A DNA stretch of 64,000 nt from CBDCFV01 sp965216425 (GCA_965216425.1 CBDCFV010000005.1:372001-436000), one strand, 5' to 3'. Shown: positions 9,373 through 18,228, counted from the stretch's first letter. The notes: generated by a model from the letters alone, not told the origin. A program made the numbers and translations.

Positions 9373-9505
9373 TTCACTTGCGTGTTACTCAGGAATTATC
9401 CCACCGGTAATCGCGTCCACGTGTCAGCCCCATGACACTATACGGATTTCGTTGCCGTGTTGGTGAATAACAGTATTTTGAGCCGTCCCGGAAAAGGAAA
9501 CCCGG

Positions 9506-9535
9506 TTGACATCTTGAAAACCTGTGGTCTACATT
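9506..9535 (+). promoter_or_regulatory. Candidate sigma70 promoter of the second transporter cassette
   Basis: A perfect TTGACA at 9506-9511 is followed after 18 nt by TACATT at 9530-9535. It lies about 205 nt before the second binding-protein start and after the terminator of the first cassette, which fits an independently transcribed second operon. Confidence 0.5.
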
Positions 9536-9739
9536 ACACCGGCTCATAAGGATTCACGGACATTAAGAGTAGGGAGGTACTGCCAACAAAGCCGAAGAAG
9601 GTGAACTGATCGGAATAATACGGTCAAGCGATGCTTGGCCTTCTAAATCGGATTTTCACGCGAACCCAAGGTTTAAACTCAATGTCTCTAAAATACAAGG
9701 GCCTCAATAAGGTCCTGACTTTTCTGACTCGGAGGTCGG

Positions 9740-11575
9740 ATGACATATCTTAACTGGTTGCGTCTCCCCAAGACCTTGTTACTCGCTTCACTGATCGTCG
9801 CGGCGCTGTTCGTAGTAGCCTGCGGCGGAGCAGCGTCGGAACCGGAAACTCCTGCGGTCGAGACGAAAATGGAGGCCACAGAGGCCCCCGCCATGGCCCA
9901 GCCCACGGCTACGCGGGACATCATGCCTACGTCGGCCCCGTTGGTCGACACCAAATCCACGGCAGCGCCCGAGGCCACCGAGGCCCCGGCAATGGTCCCT
10001 GATGGGGTCATCATGGGCGGGTTCCCACCGGCCCACGCCTACTCCGCCCCCGACCACTGGGGCACTCACGCATCCGGAACTCTCAACCAAATCATGCACT
10101 CCAGCCCGGTGTACAACCAACTCGTCGAGTTCGACCCCGAGACGGATGACCGGGACGATCTGATCAATGACCTGGCGGAAAGCTGGGAGGTCACCGACGG
10201 CGGCTTGGCCTACGTTTTCAAAATACGCGAGGGTGTAAAGTGGCATGATGGCGAATCCGTCACCTCCGAAGACGTCGCCTACAGCGTTGACCGGTGGGTG
10301 GAATCCGATCAACCCAGACCCCGCACCGGTGAAGTCGGTGCCTACTATCAACATGGGTCTGTTGAGATCATCGACCCTCTCACGGTGAAGATCCCGCTGC
10401 AGTTCCCCGCGGCCGACTTCTTCACTTACTTGGGCGCTGACGTGTTCAAAATCGTGCCCAAACACGTCGGGGAGGTCAAGGACCTTCAGCAGTGGGAGAA
10501 CATGGTCGGGTCCGGCCCCTTCACGGTGGAAGAGTACAAGAAGGACGTTTCCACTACTTACATCAAGAACCCGGACTATTTCAAAGAGGGACGGCCCTAT
10601 CTTGACGGCTTCAAGACCTTCATCATCAAGGACAAAGGCACCATCATCGCGGCTTTCAAGACCCAGCAAGTGGTGTTCGCCTCCAGTTCCGCCATCCATT
10701 TGAGCGTTGACGAACGCGAAAAGATGATAGAGGACATGCAGGGCGAACTTATAGCCCACGGCCAGCCTTACGGCTGCTTGCAGGTGGCGATGTTCAACGT
10801 CAACGTGTCGCCTTTCGATGACCCGAAAGTCAGGACAGCCCTGAACCTGGCCGTACACCGCCGTCCGATATTGGAGACCATCCAGAGCGGCAAGGGCGAC
10901 GTCGGCATCCCGTTGCAGCCCGGCTCCTGGTACTCCTTGACGCCGGAAGAGGCGGAGCAGGTCCCCGGTTTCCGCGAGCTTGACGGGGAAAAACATCCTG
11001 ACGACATCGCCGAAGCCAAGCGGTTGCTCACCGAGGCCGGTTATCCCGACGGCTTCGAGGCTACCTACTCCTACCGGACCTACGGTCAATACGGAGACAT
11101 CGCGGCCATAGTCAAGGACCAGCTTGCGGAGTCCTTGAACATTCGCTTTACCTTGGAGACCTTCGAACCCGCGACCGGGTTGATGAAGTGGAGGGATAAT
11201 GCCTTCGCTATCGCCAACCAAGGACACTGCTACACGGCTAACGTTCCCGACTCTCTGATTACCGCTCACTACAGGCCGGGCGGCACTCGGAACTACACCG
11301 GGTTCGACAATCCGCAGGTAGAGGCCCTCTACCAGAAACAGGCCGCAGAGGCAGACGCCGAAAAGCGGAAGGAATTACTCCTGGAGCTCCAGGACCTGAT
11401 CCTGTCGCCGGAGATAGGCACCCCGTCCATAGGCTTGTTCTGGTTCTGGGGCGACCCGCTGGTAGCTCACAAAAGCATCAAGAACCTGCACGGCGCTCCC
11501 ACGGTCCAGGCTCAACTGAAGTACGAGCATATCTGGTGGGACCAGAGCGAGTCCGAGGCTGAGTCAATCAGATAG
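9740..11575 (+). CDS. ABC transporter family-5 substrate-binding lipoprotein (second cassette)
   Basis: The 611-residue protein has a signal helix and lipobox ending at Cys28 (FVVACGG), then a low-complexity Ala/Pro/Thr/Glu linker to about residue 85, and an SBP_bac_5 domain. Typical segments are WHDGESVTSEDVAYSVDRW near 167-185 and GSGPFTVEEYKKD. It is a diverged paralogue of the protein at 5369-7315: both share the PRPRTG segment and FIIKDK. Its linker is quite unlike the Val-Glu-Lys repeat of the first. It likely delivers a related solute to the permeases at 11685-13602. Confidence 0.92.
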   Translation: MTYLNWLRLPKTLLLASLIVAALFVVACGGAASEPETPAVETKMEATEAPAMAQPTATRDIMPTSAPLVDTKSTAAPEATEAPAMVPDGVIMGGFPPAHAYSAPDHWGTHASGTLNQIMHSSPVYNQLVEFDPETDDRDDLINDLAESWEVTDGGLAYVFKIREGVKWHDGESVTSEDVAYSVDRWVESDQPRPRTGEVGAYYQHGSVEIIDPLTVKIPLQFPAADFFTYLGADVFKIVPKHVGEVKDLQQWENMVGSGPFTVEEYKKDVSTTYIKNPDYFKEGRPYLDGFKTFIIKDKGTIIAAFKTQQVVFASSSAIHLSVDEREKMIEDMQGELIAHGQPYGCLQVAMFNVNVSPFDDPKVRTALNLAVHRRPILETIQSGKGDVGIPLQPGSWYSLTPEEAEQVPGFRELDGEKHPDDIAEAKRLLTEAGYPDGFEATYSYRTYGQYGDIAAIVKDQLAESLNIRFTLETFEPATGLMKWRDNAFAIANQGHCYTANVPDSLITAHYRPGGTRNYTGFDNPQVEALYQKQAAEADAEKRKELLLELQDLILSPEIGTPSIGLFWFWGDPLVAHKSIKNLHGAPTVQAQLKYEHIWWDQSESEAESIR

Positions 11576-11584
11576 CCCCAATTC

Positions 11585-11617
11585 GTGGCCGGCCTCTGTC
11601 ACATAGAGGCCGGCCAC
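11585..11617 (+). terminator. Perfect 13-bp intercistronic hairpin
   Basis: GTGGCCGGCCTCT pairs exactly with AGAGGCCGGCCAC around a 7-nt loop, 10 nt after the binding-protein stop. There is no immediate T-tract. It sits at the same operon position as the hairpin at 7332-7363 and may protect the binding-protein message or partially terminate transcription. Confidence 0.6.
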
Positions 11618-11684
11618 ACCGGCGCTTTATACGCGCTATAATAGTTTCTCTGCTACCCCTACACCCCTACGTTCCAGGTGAACG

Positions 11685-12647
11685 ATGTTTGCTTACATGA
11701 TCAAACGGGTCGTCATGTTCGTGCCGACGGTGTTTGTTGTTACTATTCTCGTGTTCCTGATTCTTCGCCTTATCCCCGGCGACCCCGCAGTCCTTTATCT
11801 GATGGGAGCGGAAGAGGGTGAGACCAACTTCACCGAGGAGCAACTGGCGGCGGTCAGGGCGAAGTTCGGCACCGACCGTCCCATATACATCCAGTATGGC
11901 GACTGGGTGTGGAAGATGCTTCGCTTGGACTTTGGCAAGTCATTCCATTACGACACGCCGATCAGCGACGACATCAAGGAAAAATTCCCAATTACCCTGG
12001 AGTTGACCATCCTGGCAGTACTGCTGGCCACCGTAGTAGCGGTTCCGTTGGGGGTCATTTCAGCCATCAAACAGGATACATGGGCCGACTACGGGTCCCG
12101 GATAGTTACTTTCTGCGGCATCGCCATCCCCAACTTCTGGCTGGGAATTCTAATAATCTATTTTCTGGTCAAGATATTTGACTGGTTCCCCTCTATCGGA
12201 TTCGCCAAGCTATGGGAAGACCCTGGGAAAAATCTTGAACAACTGATTTTCCCCGCGATTGCACTGGGTGTCTTCAACATGGCGTTTATCGCCCGCGTAA
12301 CCCGCTCAGCCATGCTGGAGATTCTGCGGGAGGATTACATCCGCACTGCCCGTTCCAAAGGCTTGGCCGAGGCGGTGATTATTGCCCGGCACGCGCTGAA
12401 AAACGCGATCCTGCCCGTCATTACAGTGTCCGGGTACGAATTCGGCCGGCTCATCTCGGGAACGGTAGTAATCGAGCTCATCTTCCTGGTGCCGGGAATG
12501 GGACAATTGCTCCTGGACGCGATATACCACCGCGACTACGCTATGATACAAGCCGTCATAGTGGTGATTACCACGGTAGTTTTGGCGGTGAACCTGCTGC
12601 TGGACTTGATGTACGCCTGGCTTAACCCCAGGATCAGGTACACTTAG
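11685..12647 (+). CDS. ABC transporter permease, DppB/OppB type (second cassette)
   Basis: This 320-residue membrane protein starts with MFAYMIKRVVMFVPTVFVVT and LIPGDPAV, as DppB-type permeases do. The EAA loop is REDYIRTARSKGL, followed by ALKNAILPVITV. It aligns along its length with the permease at 7402-8361, indicating duplication of the cassette or recruitment of a paralogous one. It is followed 37 nt later by its DppC-type partner. Confidence 0.93.
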   Translation: MFAYMIKRVVMFVPTVFVVTILVFLILRLIPGDPAVLYLMGAEEGETNFTEEQLAAVRAKFGTDRPIYIQYGDWVWKMLRLDFGKSFHYDTPISDDIKEKFPITLELTILAVLLATVVAVPLGVISAIKQDTWADYGSRIVTFCGIAIPNFWLGILIIYFLVKIFDWFPSIGFAKLWEDPGKNLEQLIFPAIALGVFNMAFIARVTRSAMLEILREDYIRTARSKGLAEAVIIARHALKNAILPVITVSGYEFGRLISGTVVIELIFLVPGMGQLLLDAIYHRDYAMIQAVIVVITTVVLAVNLLLDLMYAWLNPRIRYT

Positions 12648-12684
12648 CCGGGGCGGGCAACTAAACAACATTTCGAGAGTGCAC

Positions 12685-13602
12685 ATGAACCAAGAACAGA
12701 GTGCAGTCGCTCCGGCCCTATCAGAGCGGTCGTTACAGGCCTTGAACCTGGGCTGGCGTCACTTGGCACATTTTTACCGCACCAAGCCCCTGGGGGGCTT
12801 TGGGCTGACGGTAGTCGCAATTCTGTTGGTAATCGCGATTTTCGCCCCTTTGATCGCCACTACAGGTCCTTACGACACTGCCGCGGAGCACAAGTTCGCC
12901 GCCCCCCTTGACCCCGGGCGGTGGCTGGGCGGCGACCAGATCGGGCGCGACGTTTACAGCAGGCTGGTGTACGGCGCGAGAATATCTTTATACGTCGGCA
13001 TCGTAAGCTCGGTCATTGGCTGCGCCATCGGCCTGCTGATAGGCGTGACCAGCGTCCACTTCGGGGGGAAGACTGACCTCATAGCCCAAAGGTTCATAGA
13101 CTCCATGATGGCGTTCCCGGCCTTGATTCTGGCTATCGCCATCATGGCGGCTCTTGGCGGCTCTCTCAACAACGTGGTGCTGGCATTGACCATAATTTAT
13201 ATACCCAGCACCGCGCGGATCGTGCGGGCGCAAGCCCTTGGCATCAAGGAGATGGACTACATCCTTGCGGCCGTAGCCGTCGGCGCGGGAAATGGGCGGA
13301 TAATTATCCGCCACATGATCCCCAACTGCGTGGCTTTGTACATCGTGCTGGTGACAATCCATTTAGGCGGCGCGATAGTGGCCGAGGCTACCCTCAGCTT
13401 CCTGGGCATCGGCGCGCCTCCAGATACTCCCTCATGGGGGAACATGCTGCGCGGCGCCGCCCAGAACTACGTCGACGTTGCGCCGTGGCTGGGAGTTTTC
13501 CCTGGACTGGCCATCAGCATCGTCGTGTTCGCTTGGAACCTGCTGGGCGACGCCCTGCGGGACGTGCTCGACCCAAGGCTGCGCGGCACCACCCGCGCTT
13601 AA
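12685..13602 (+). CDS. ABC transporter permease, DppC/OppC type (second cassette)
   Basis: The DppC-type permease contains GGDQIGRDVYSRLVYGARIS near residues 75-95 and the EAA loop EMDYILAAVAVGAG followed by RHMIPN. I prefer ATG 12685, which follows CGAGAG with good spacing; a GTG two codons upstream is possible. Six membrane segments are evident. No oligopeptide ATPase genes follow; the next gene is an SMP-30-like hydrolase on the same strand after a hairpin. Confidence 0.92.
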   Translation: MNQEQSAVAPALSERSLQALNLGWRHLAHFYRTKPLGGFGLTVVAILLVIAIFAPLIATTGPYDTAAEHKFAAPLDPGRWLGGDQIGRDVYSRLVYGARISLYVGIVSSVIGCAIGLLIGVTSVHFGGKTDLIAQRFIDSMMAFPALILAIAIMAALGGSLNNVVLALTIIYIPSTARIVRAQALGIKEMDYILAAVAVGAGNGRIIIRHMIPNCVALYIVLVTIHLGGAIVAEATLSFLGIGAPPDTPSWGNMLRGAAQNYVDVAPWLGVFPGLAISIVVFAWNLLGDALRDVLDPRLRGTTRA

Positions 13603-13607
13603 CGTGG

Positions 13608-13646
13608 CAAGGCGCGGGTTGGGCGATGCTCTCAACCCGCACCTTG
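13608..13646 (+). terminator. Stem-loop after the second transporter cassette
   Basis: CAAGGCGCGGGTTG pairs with CAACCCGCACCTTG with a single G-T mismatch around an 11-nt loop, directly after the permease stop. The T-tract is absent, so termination efficiency is uncertain. Confidence 0.5.
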
Positions 13647-13722
13647 GACAAGTGATGACATCCTCCCTTCCCGCCGATATACTGAGGGCATTCTCCCACC
13701 AAGCCCAACGGGAGGCCATGCC

Positions 13723-14613
13723 ATGAGCTGGAGCTTTGAGCTGGTTGCCGGTCCTTACGGCGGCACTACCGAAGGCCCCGTCTGGGACGGCCAGGCCTTG
13801 CTTTTCACTCACATTCCCGCCGGCCGTATATTGAGATACTCTCCCAAGACCGGCGAGACTACCGAGTATTTCACCGGGACCAATCGCACCAACGGCCTTT
13901 GTTTCGATGCCCAAGGCAACCTCTACGGCTGCCAGAGCGGCGGCCGCCGCATCGTCCATTTCGGAAAGGACCAAGCCACCATCACTTCCTTGCCGCACCG
14001 CTTGGACGCCAAGCGGCACAACAACCCAAACGACTTGGCGGTAGACAAGCAGGGACGCATCTGGTTCACCGATCCATTCAACGGGTCTGCCGGAGACCAG
14101 GAGTTGGACCACATGTCCGTGCTGCGGCTGGACCCTCAGCCGTCCGGCGGTTGGGAGTTGAAACGGGTCACTCACGACGTGAGCCGCCCCAACGGCATCC
14201 TCATATCCCGAGACCAGAAGACCCTGTACGTCGCCCAGAGCGACTACTCGCCGGACCAGCCGCGTCAACTCCGGGCCTACCCCATAAACGACGATGGCTC
14301 GCTGGGCGCGTACTCCACTCTGCACACCTTCGGCATCGATCATCGTGGAGTCCAAAGGGGCGTGGACGGCATGACCCTGGACGTTGACGGGAACATCATC
14401 GTTTGCGCTGGCTGGGAGCAGAGCGGTCCCGGCCCGTTGATTTACGTTTTCTCTCCCACCGGCAGAGTCCTGGAAACCCACCCGCTCCGGGTGGACCGGC
14501 CTACCAATTGCTGCTTCGGCGATGCCGATATGCAGACTCTATACGTAACCACCGGCGGCGGCCACCTCTTCCGCGCGCGCACCGACCGCACCGGCTGGAT
14601 CATGTGGCCATGA
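13723..14613 (+). CDS. SMP-30/gluconolactonase-like beta-propeller hydrolase
   Basis: The 296-residue protein fits the SMP-30/gluconolactonase/LRE family, six-bladed propellers with a central metal that open sugar or other lactones. Metal-site motifs are visible: the first-blade EGPVW glutamate near residue 18, NNPNDLAV near residues 104-111, and GVDGMTLDVDGNI near 208-220. There is no signal peptide. GGAGG precedes the ATG. Its stop overlaps the start of the crotonase gene as ATGA, so the two are translationally coupled, suggesting a shared degradative pathway. The substrate is unknown. Confidence 0.85.
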   Translation: MSWSFELVAGPYGGTTEGPVWDGQALLFTHIPAGRILRYSPKTGETTEYFTGTNRTNGLCFDAQGNLYGCQSGGRRIVHFGKDQATITSLPHRLDAKRHNNPNDLAVDKQGRIWFTDPFNGSAGDQELDHMSVLRLDPQPSGGWELKRVTHDVSRPNGILISRDQKTLYVAQSDYSPDQPRQLRAYPINDDGSLGAYSTLHTFGIDHRGVQRGVDGMTLDVDGNIIVCAGWEQSGPGPLIYVFSPTGRVLETHPLRVDRPTNCCFGDADMQTLYVTTGGGHLFRARTDRTGWIMWP

Positions 14614-15398
14614 ACGACGAAATCCTGGTGCAACGAGACACTCCCATAGCAACCATCACCATCAACCGTCCGGCTCAGCGCAACGCTATCAGCTTTGGCA
14701 TGTGGCTGGAGTTGTCCCGGTTGTTGGAGTCGTTGGACTCCGACCCTGACGTCAGGGCCGTTGTCGTCACCGGCGCCGGCGACCGGGCCTTTTCCGCCGG
14801 TGCGGATATCGCAGACTTCGACGAACACCGGGCCGACGGCACCAAGGCCAAGGCTTACAACGATGCGGTCGACAAGGTGCTGGCCAAGCTGGCCGACATG
14901 CGCACCCCCACCATTTCCATGATACGAGGATTCGCCGTCGGCGGCGGCTGCGAATTGGCGGTAGCTGCCGACCTCCGGATAGCCTCGGAAGACAGCCGAT
15001 TGGGCATCCCGGCCGCACGCTTGGGCATAACCATCGGCCACCAGGAAATGCAGGGCCTGGTCAACCTGGTTGGCAAGGGCACTGCCCTCTACATTCTGCT
15101 GTCGGCCCGCTTGCTCGACGCTCAAGAGGCCCTCAGAGTGGGGTTGGTCAACCAGGTTGTGTCAGCCGATGAGTTGCACGAGTACACCTACAAGCTAGCT
15201 AACGACATAGCAGCGTTGGCGCCCCTGTCCCACGCGGTCAACAAGCTTACTCTCAGGCAGGTCCAAGCCAAGCCTGATCTTGCCGACCTGACCCCCGAGG
15301 AATCCAGCCTGCCGCTGGGCCAGTTCGAGACCCAGGACTACGTGGAAGGGTACCGCGCTTTCCTGGAGAAACGCGCCCCGCGTTTCATCGGCAAATGA
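14610..15398 (+). CDS. Enoyl-CoA hydratase/isomerase (crotonase) family protein
   Basis: Crotonases hydrate, isomerise or hydrolyse acyl-CoA thioesters in the cytoplasm. I start at ATG 14610, which overlaps the SMP-30 stop and gives 262 residues, the usual length. The oxyanion-hole segments are GDRAFSAGADIADFD near residues 58-72 and RGFAVGGGCELAVAADLRIA near 106-125. The first catalytic Glu of true hydratases (IPEAKLG-type) is replaced by Ala in GIPAARLG, so the reaction may not be hydration. An open frame extends upstream to 14403 but overlaps the lactonase gene. Confidence 0.88.
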   Translation: MNDEILVQRDTPIATITINRPAQRNAISFGMWLELSRLLESLDSDPDVRAVVVTGAGDRAFSAGADIADFDEHRADGTKAKAYNDAVDKVLAKLADMRTPTISMIRGFAVGGGCELAVAADLRIASEDSRLGIPAARLGITIGHQEMQGLVNLVGKGTALYILLSARLLDAQEALRVGLVNQVVSADELHEYTYKLANDIAALAPLSHAVNKLTLRQVQAKPDLADLTPEESSLPLGQFETQDYVEGYRAFLEKRAPRFIGK

Positions 15399-15416
15399 TG
15401 CCCTTGCCCACCACCA

Positions 15417-16157
15417 ATGCCTAAGTCTGCGGCCAGAAAACGGGCCGACCTTCTGCTGGTAGAGAAGGGCTTGGCGCAGACCCGGGAGCAAGCCCAAACC
15501 TTGATAGCCGAGGGCTTGGTGTTCAACCGCCAGGGCCGGGTCCTCAAATCCAGTTCCACCCTGTTGCAAAACGAACCGCTGGACGTGCGGGGTGGTCTTC
15601 CTTACGTCAGTCGCGGCGGCGTCAAGCTGGCCCATGCCCTCGATGTTTTCAAACTCTCGACCGAGGGCTTGACTGCACTGGACGTCGGGGCGTCGACCGG
15701 AGGGTTTACCGACTGTTTGCTGCAACGCGGCGCGCACCGGGTTTACGCCCTCGATGTTGGCCGCGGGCAGTTGAACTACCGGTTGCGCCGCGACCCGCGG
15801 GTGACGGTGATTGAAAAGTGCAACGCCCGCTATCCTTTCGACCTCCCCGAGGCTGTGGACTTGGTGACCATCGACGTTTCGTTCATATCGTTGACGCTGG
15901 TGATACCCTCGGTAGTCCAGCATCTACGGAAGGACTGTTATATCTCCGCCTTGGTGAAGCCGCAATTCGAGGCCCGCCGCGAGGAAGTAGGCCGGGGAGG
16001 CGTAATCAAAGACCCGGCCGTTCATGCCAGGACCCTCGGACGTTGTATCGTTTGGGCCGTGGACCAAGGCCTGCGGGTACGGGACCTTTGCACCTCTCCC
16101 ATCCTGGGCGACGCGGGAAACCGGGAGTTTTTCCTGCTGTTGCGGAAGCCTTGGTAG
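15417..16157 (+). CDS. tlyA: TlyA-family rRNA 2'-O-methyltransferase
   Basis: TlyA enzymes methylate ribose 2'-OH groups of 16S/23S rRNA using S-adenosylmethionine. The 246-residue protein has an N-terminal S4 RNA-binding domain (residues 1-60, KRADLLLVEKGLA), then an FtsJ-like Rossmann methyltransferase domain with LDVGASTGGFTDCLL at 88-102. The catalytic K-D-K-E tetrad is visible as Lys70, Asp153 (TIDVSFIS), Lys181 (LVKPQFE) and Glu237 (GNREFFL). Many database entries call this family hemolysin; the methyltransferase motifs are intact, so that name is best avoided. Confidence 0.93.
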   Translation: MPKSAARKRADLLLVEKGLAQTREQAQTLIAEGLVFNRQGRVLKSSSTLLQNEPLDVRGGLPYVSRGGVKLAHALDVFKLSTEGLTALDVGASTGGFTDCLLQRGAHRVYALDVGRGQLNYRLRRDPRVTVIEKCNARYPFDLPEAVDLVTIDVSFISLTLVIPSVVQHLRKDCYISALVKPQFEARREEVGRGGVIKDPAVHARTLGRCIVWAVDQGLRVRDLCTSPILGDAGNREFFLLLRKPW

Positions 16158-16214
16158 AAGCGGTTGCCCGAAACGATCACCGCAGGTGGCCGGACACGGC
16201 GAGTCAGTCGCCAC

Positions 16215-16505
16215 ATGAGGGAGCAGCGGCACTTGGGAATCACCGACCGGAGGGTTGCGCATGTGCTGGATCATTGGGTAATGCGGGGCATCCGCACTGA
16301 GCGCGACGGAAGCCAGAGTCGAGCGTATATGGCCTTCGCCCCCGGACTAGACGGGATGGTCAGAGTGGCGGTCTCCATGGACGATGAGTTAATCATTACG
16401 GCGTTCCGAGATCGGACGGCTACCAGCCATTGGAACAAAGGAAATCGCGATTACTTCGTCAGGAACTATGAGGGCTTGGAGGAACGTAATGCAGGTCAGC
16501 TATGA
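16215..16505 (+). CDS. Small DUF4258-like protein, putative toxin partner
   Basis: The roughly 96-residue product contains HLGITDRRVAHVLDHWV, then beta strands RAYMAFAPGLDGMVRVAVSMDDELIITAF in two pieces, a layout like DUF4258/BrnT-type small RNase-fold proteins. I use ATG 16215; a TTG at 16164 would add 17 residues. It overlaps the DUF2283 gene by 17 nt, and DUF4258-DUF2283 pairs are a known probable toxin-antitoxin arrangement. The family call is from pattern only, and the catalytic residues are not identified. Confidence 0.5.
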   Translation: MREQRHLGITDRRVAHVLDHWVMRGIRTERDGSQSRAYMAFAPGLDGMVRVAVSMDDELIITAFRDRTATSHWNKGNRDYFVRNYEGLEERNAGQL

Positions 16506-16866
16506 TAAAGAGGGCAACGTCCTTCATGTCACCACAGAGGCGCCAAAAGCTAGCGCCGCCTCCCTGCTGGACGACCCCGGCATTGCCGTCGAGCTCGTCG
16601 CGTGGGACGGTCACGAGATAGTGGGAGTGATCGTCATGGGAGCGTCCGCGTACATACCCTTGGGGTTGGGATACGATTCTGAGACTGACACCTTGATCAT
16701 GGGGACGAAAACCAGCGATCCGGCTCTTGTTACCGAGACCGGAGATTTCGTAGGGTACTGGCAAGTGGACGAAGAAAACCCCGACGGTGCGCGCGACCCT
16801 ATAGGCGTGGCCCTCAAGTGCGCATCAAAGCACCTGGCGGAGGTGCTTGCCGAGGTGCGAAGGTAG
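16489..16866 (+). CDS. DUF2283-like protein, putative antitoxin partner
   Basis: The 125-residue protein starts with the DUF2283 hallmark MQVSYDKEGNVLHV, in which a short beta-hairpin domain follows the initiating strand. The ATG at 16489 has GGAGGA at an ideal 5-nt spacing, so I reject the upstream in-frame start. Residues after about 70 are a C-terminal extension of unknown function. Overlap with the preceding small gene indicates translational coupling, as in toxin-antitoxin operons. It could equally be a stand-alone regulator. Confidence 0.6.
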   Translation: MQVSYDKEGNVLHVTTEAPKASAASLLDDPGIAVELVAWDGHEIVGVIVMGASAYIPLGLGYDSETDTLIMGTKTSDPALVTETGDFVGYWQVDEENPDGARDPIGVALKCASKHLAEVLAEVRR

Positions 16867-16921
16867 TATTGTCAAAGCCTGTTCTCATACCTCCCTTCTT
16901 GTGGGCAAGGGTTAAGGTCCA

Positions 16922-17479
16922 ATGATAGCAAGCCTCTGTCTGCTTGTCGGATTCATTGCGGTAATCTGGATTGTGGAGATAGCAAATATCCTTATGGGGA
17001 ACGGACTGAGTGCCTACGGCATTGTGCCTCGCACGCAGGAAGGGCTGAGGGGCATCCCCTTGAGTCCTTTTCTCCACGCAGGCATCGGGCACGTCCTCTC
17101 CAACACCGTGCCTTTGCTGGCGCTGGGCGGCTTCACAGCGTTGCGGGCAAAGGGCGCTTTCCCTTGGATATCCTTGGCCATCATCATCGTGGGCGGCGCG
17201 GGGGTATGGGTGATAGGACGTTCCGCGGTCCATGTCGGGGCCAGCGGACTGGTCTTCGGCTACTTCGGTTACTTGGTAGCCAAGGGCTGGTACGATAAGA
17301 GTATCCTCTCCGTTCTGGTGGCCGTTATCGTGATAGTGGTGTTCGGCTGGGGGATGCTCTTCGGCATCCTACCCGTAGGGGGATTTATATCGTGGGAAGG
17401 ACACCTCTGCGGGCTGTTAGCCGGCGTTTTCGTGGCATGGTTGACCCGCGCCCGGCGGAACCGGCCCCAATCAAACTAA
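16922..17479 (+). CDS. Rhomboid-family intramembrane serine protease
   Basis: Rhomboids cleave membrane proteins inside the bilayer. The 185-residue protein has six hydrophobic segments, an HVLSN motif (His57, Asn61) supplying the oxyanion hole, the nucleophile Ser108 in GASG, and the catalytic His161 in SWEGHLCGLLAG. All essential residues are therefore present in this compact bacterial version, which lacks an extra domain. The substrate is unknown. It is 31 nt upstream of pncC with a strong ribosome site between them. Confidence 0.88.
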   Translation: MIASLCLLVGFIAVIWIVEIANILMGNGLSAYGIVPRTQEGLRGIPLSPFLHAGIGHVLSNTVPLLALGGFTALRAKGAFPWISLAIIIVGGAGVWVIGRSAVHVGASGLVFGYFGYLVAKGWYDKSILSVLVAVIVIVVFGWGMLFGILPVGGFISWEGHLCGLLAGVFVAWLTRARRNRPQSN

Positions 17480-17512
17480 AGTGCAAAGGACCAAGTTAAG
17501 GAGGAGTTTTTG

Positions 17513-17986
17513 ATGGAAGTACAGGAATTGGCGGAGTTGCTGACTGCCCAAGGAAAGACGGTTTCGGTGGCCGAGGCCTGCACCTGCGGACTGATCGGTT
17601 ATTTGCTGGGGACAGTTCCCGGCAGCTCCAAGTATTTTCCCGGCGGGGTAGTGGCCTATACTGGCGGCTTGAAGGAAAAAGTGCTGGGAGTACCGGATGG
17701 CCTTTCCGCCACCTACGGCAGCGTAAGCGAAGAAATGGCTAAAGCCATGGCCAAGGGCGTCCGGGAATTGACCGCCACCGACTTCGCCGTCTCCACCACC
17801 GGCGTCACCGGCCCCGGCCCTGGAAGCGGCGGCCAGCCCATCGGCACCTTCTGGGTGGGCCTTTCGGTAAAGGGCGGGGAAGATTCGGCCATCGAAATCC
17901 TCGTCGCCGGAGACCGCGACGCCACCAAGCACGGAGCCGCCCAAGCCGCCATAGACCTGCTGGGCCGTCACCTGAAGGGCGGGTGA
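17513..17986 (+). CDS. pncC: Nicotinamide-nucleotide amidohydrolase (CinA C-terminal domain)
   Basis: PncC deamidates nicotinamide mononucleotide to nicotinate mononucleotide in NAD salvage. The 157-residue stand-alone CinA C-terminal domain has VAEACTCGLIGYLLGTVPGS near residues 20-40, GGVVAYTGGLKEKVLGV, and TTGVTGPGPGSGGQPIGTFW in the active-site loop. The usual AESCTGG is AEACTCG here, with Ala in place of the usual nucleophile-region Ser and Cys in place of Gly, so activity should be viewed with care. ATG 17513 follows AAGGAGGAG at good spacing; a TTG one codon earlier is less likely. Confidence 0.88.
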   Translation: MEVQELAELLTAQGKTVSVAEACTCGLIGYLLGTVPGSSKYFPGGVVAYTGGLKEKVLGVPDGLSATYGSVSEEMAKAMAKGVRELTATDFAVSTTGVTGPGPGSGGQPIGTFWVGLSVKGGEDSAIEILVAGDRDATKHGAAQAAIDLLGRHLKGG

Positions 17987-18228
17987 CGGAGGGAACGCGC
18001 GCAAGAAGGGAAAACATGGGCCGTTAATGCTCCAGGGAGGAAAGGCGCTCGCCACCTCGCTTGGTGGAATATTGGATCGCCGTGCAGGCTACGGTTCCGT
18101 AACAAATGGTCGTTGACGGCGAACTCAACGAGATAACGGCCCTTGTTAAACATGCGGTGACTACTGTCCTCGCGTGGCGTCGTGGATTAGTAGTCAGCGG
18201 TTGCTTGGCGCTCACTGCTCAAGCTTGG

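Noticed and set aside
13432..14481. 349-codon antisense frame over the SMP-30-like gene
   Set aside because: It spans the permease 3' end, the hairpin and the lactonase gene, and encodes no family-like motif.
15417..16157. Hemolysin function for the TlyA protein
   Set aside because: S4 and FtsJ-like methyltransferase domains with a complete K-D-K-E tetrad support an rRNA methyltransferase, so the haemolysin name is not used.
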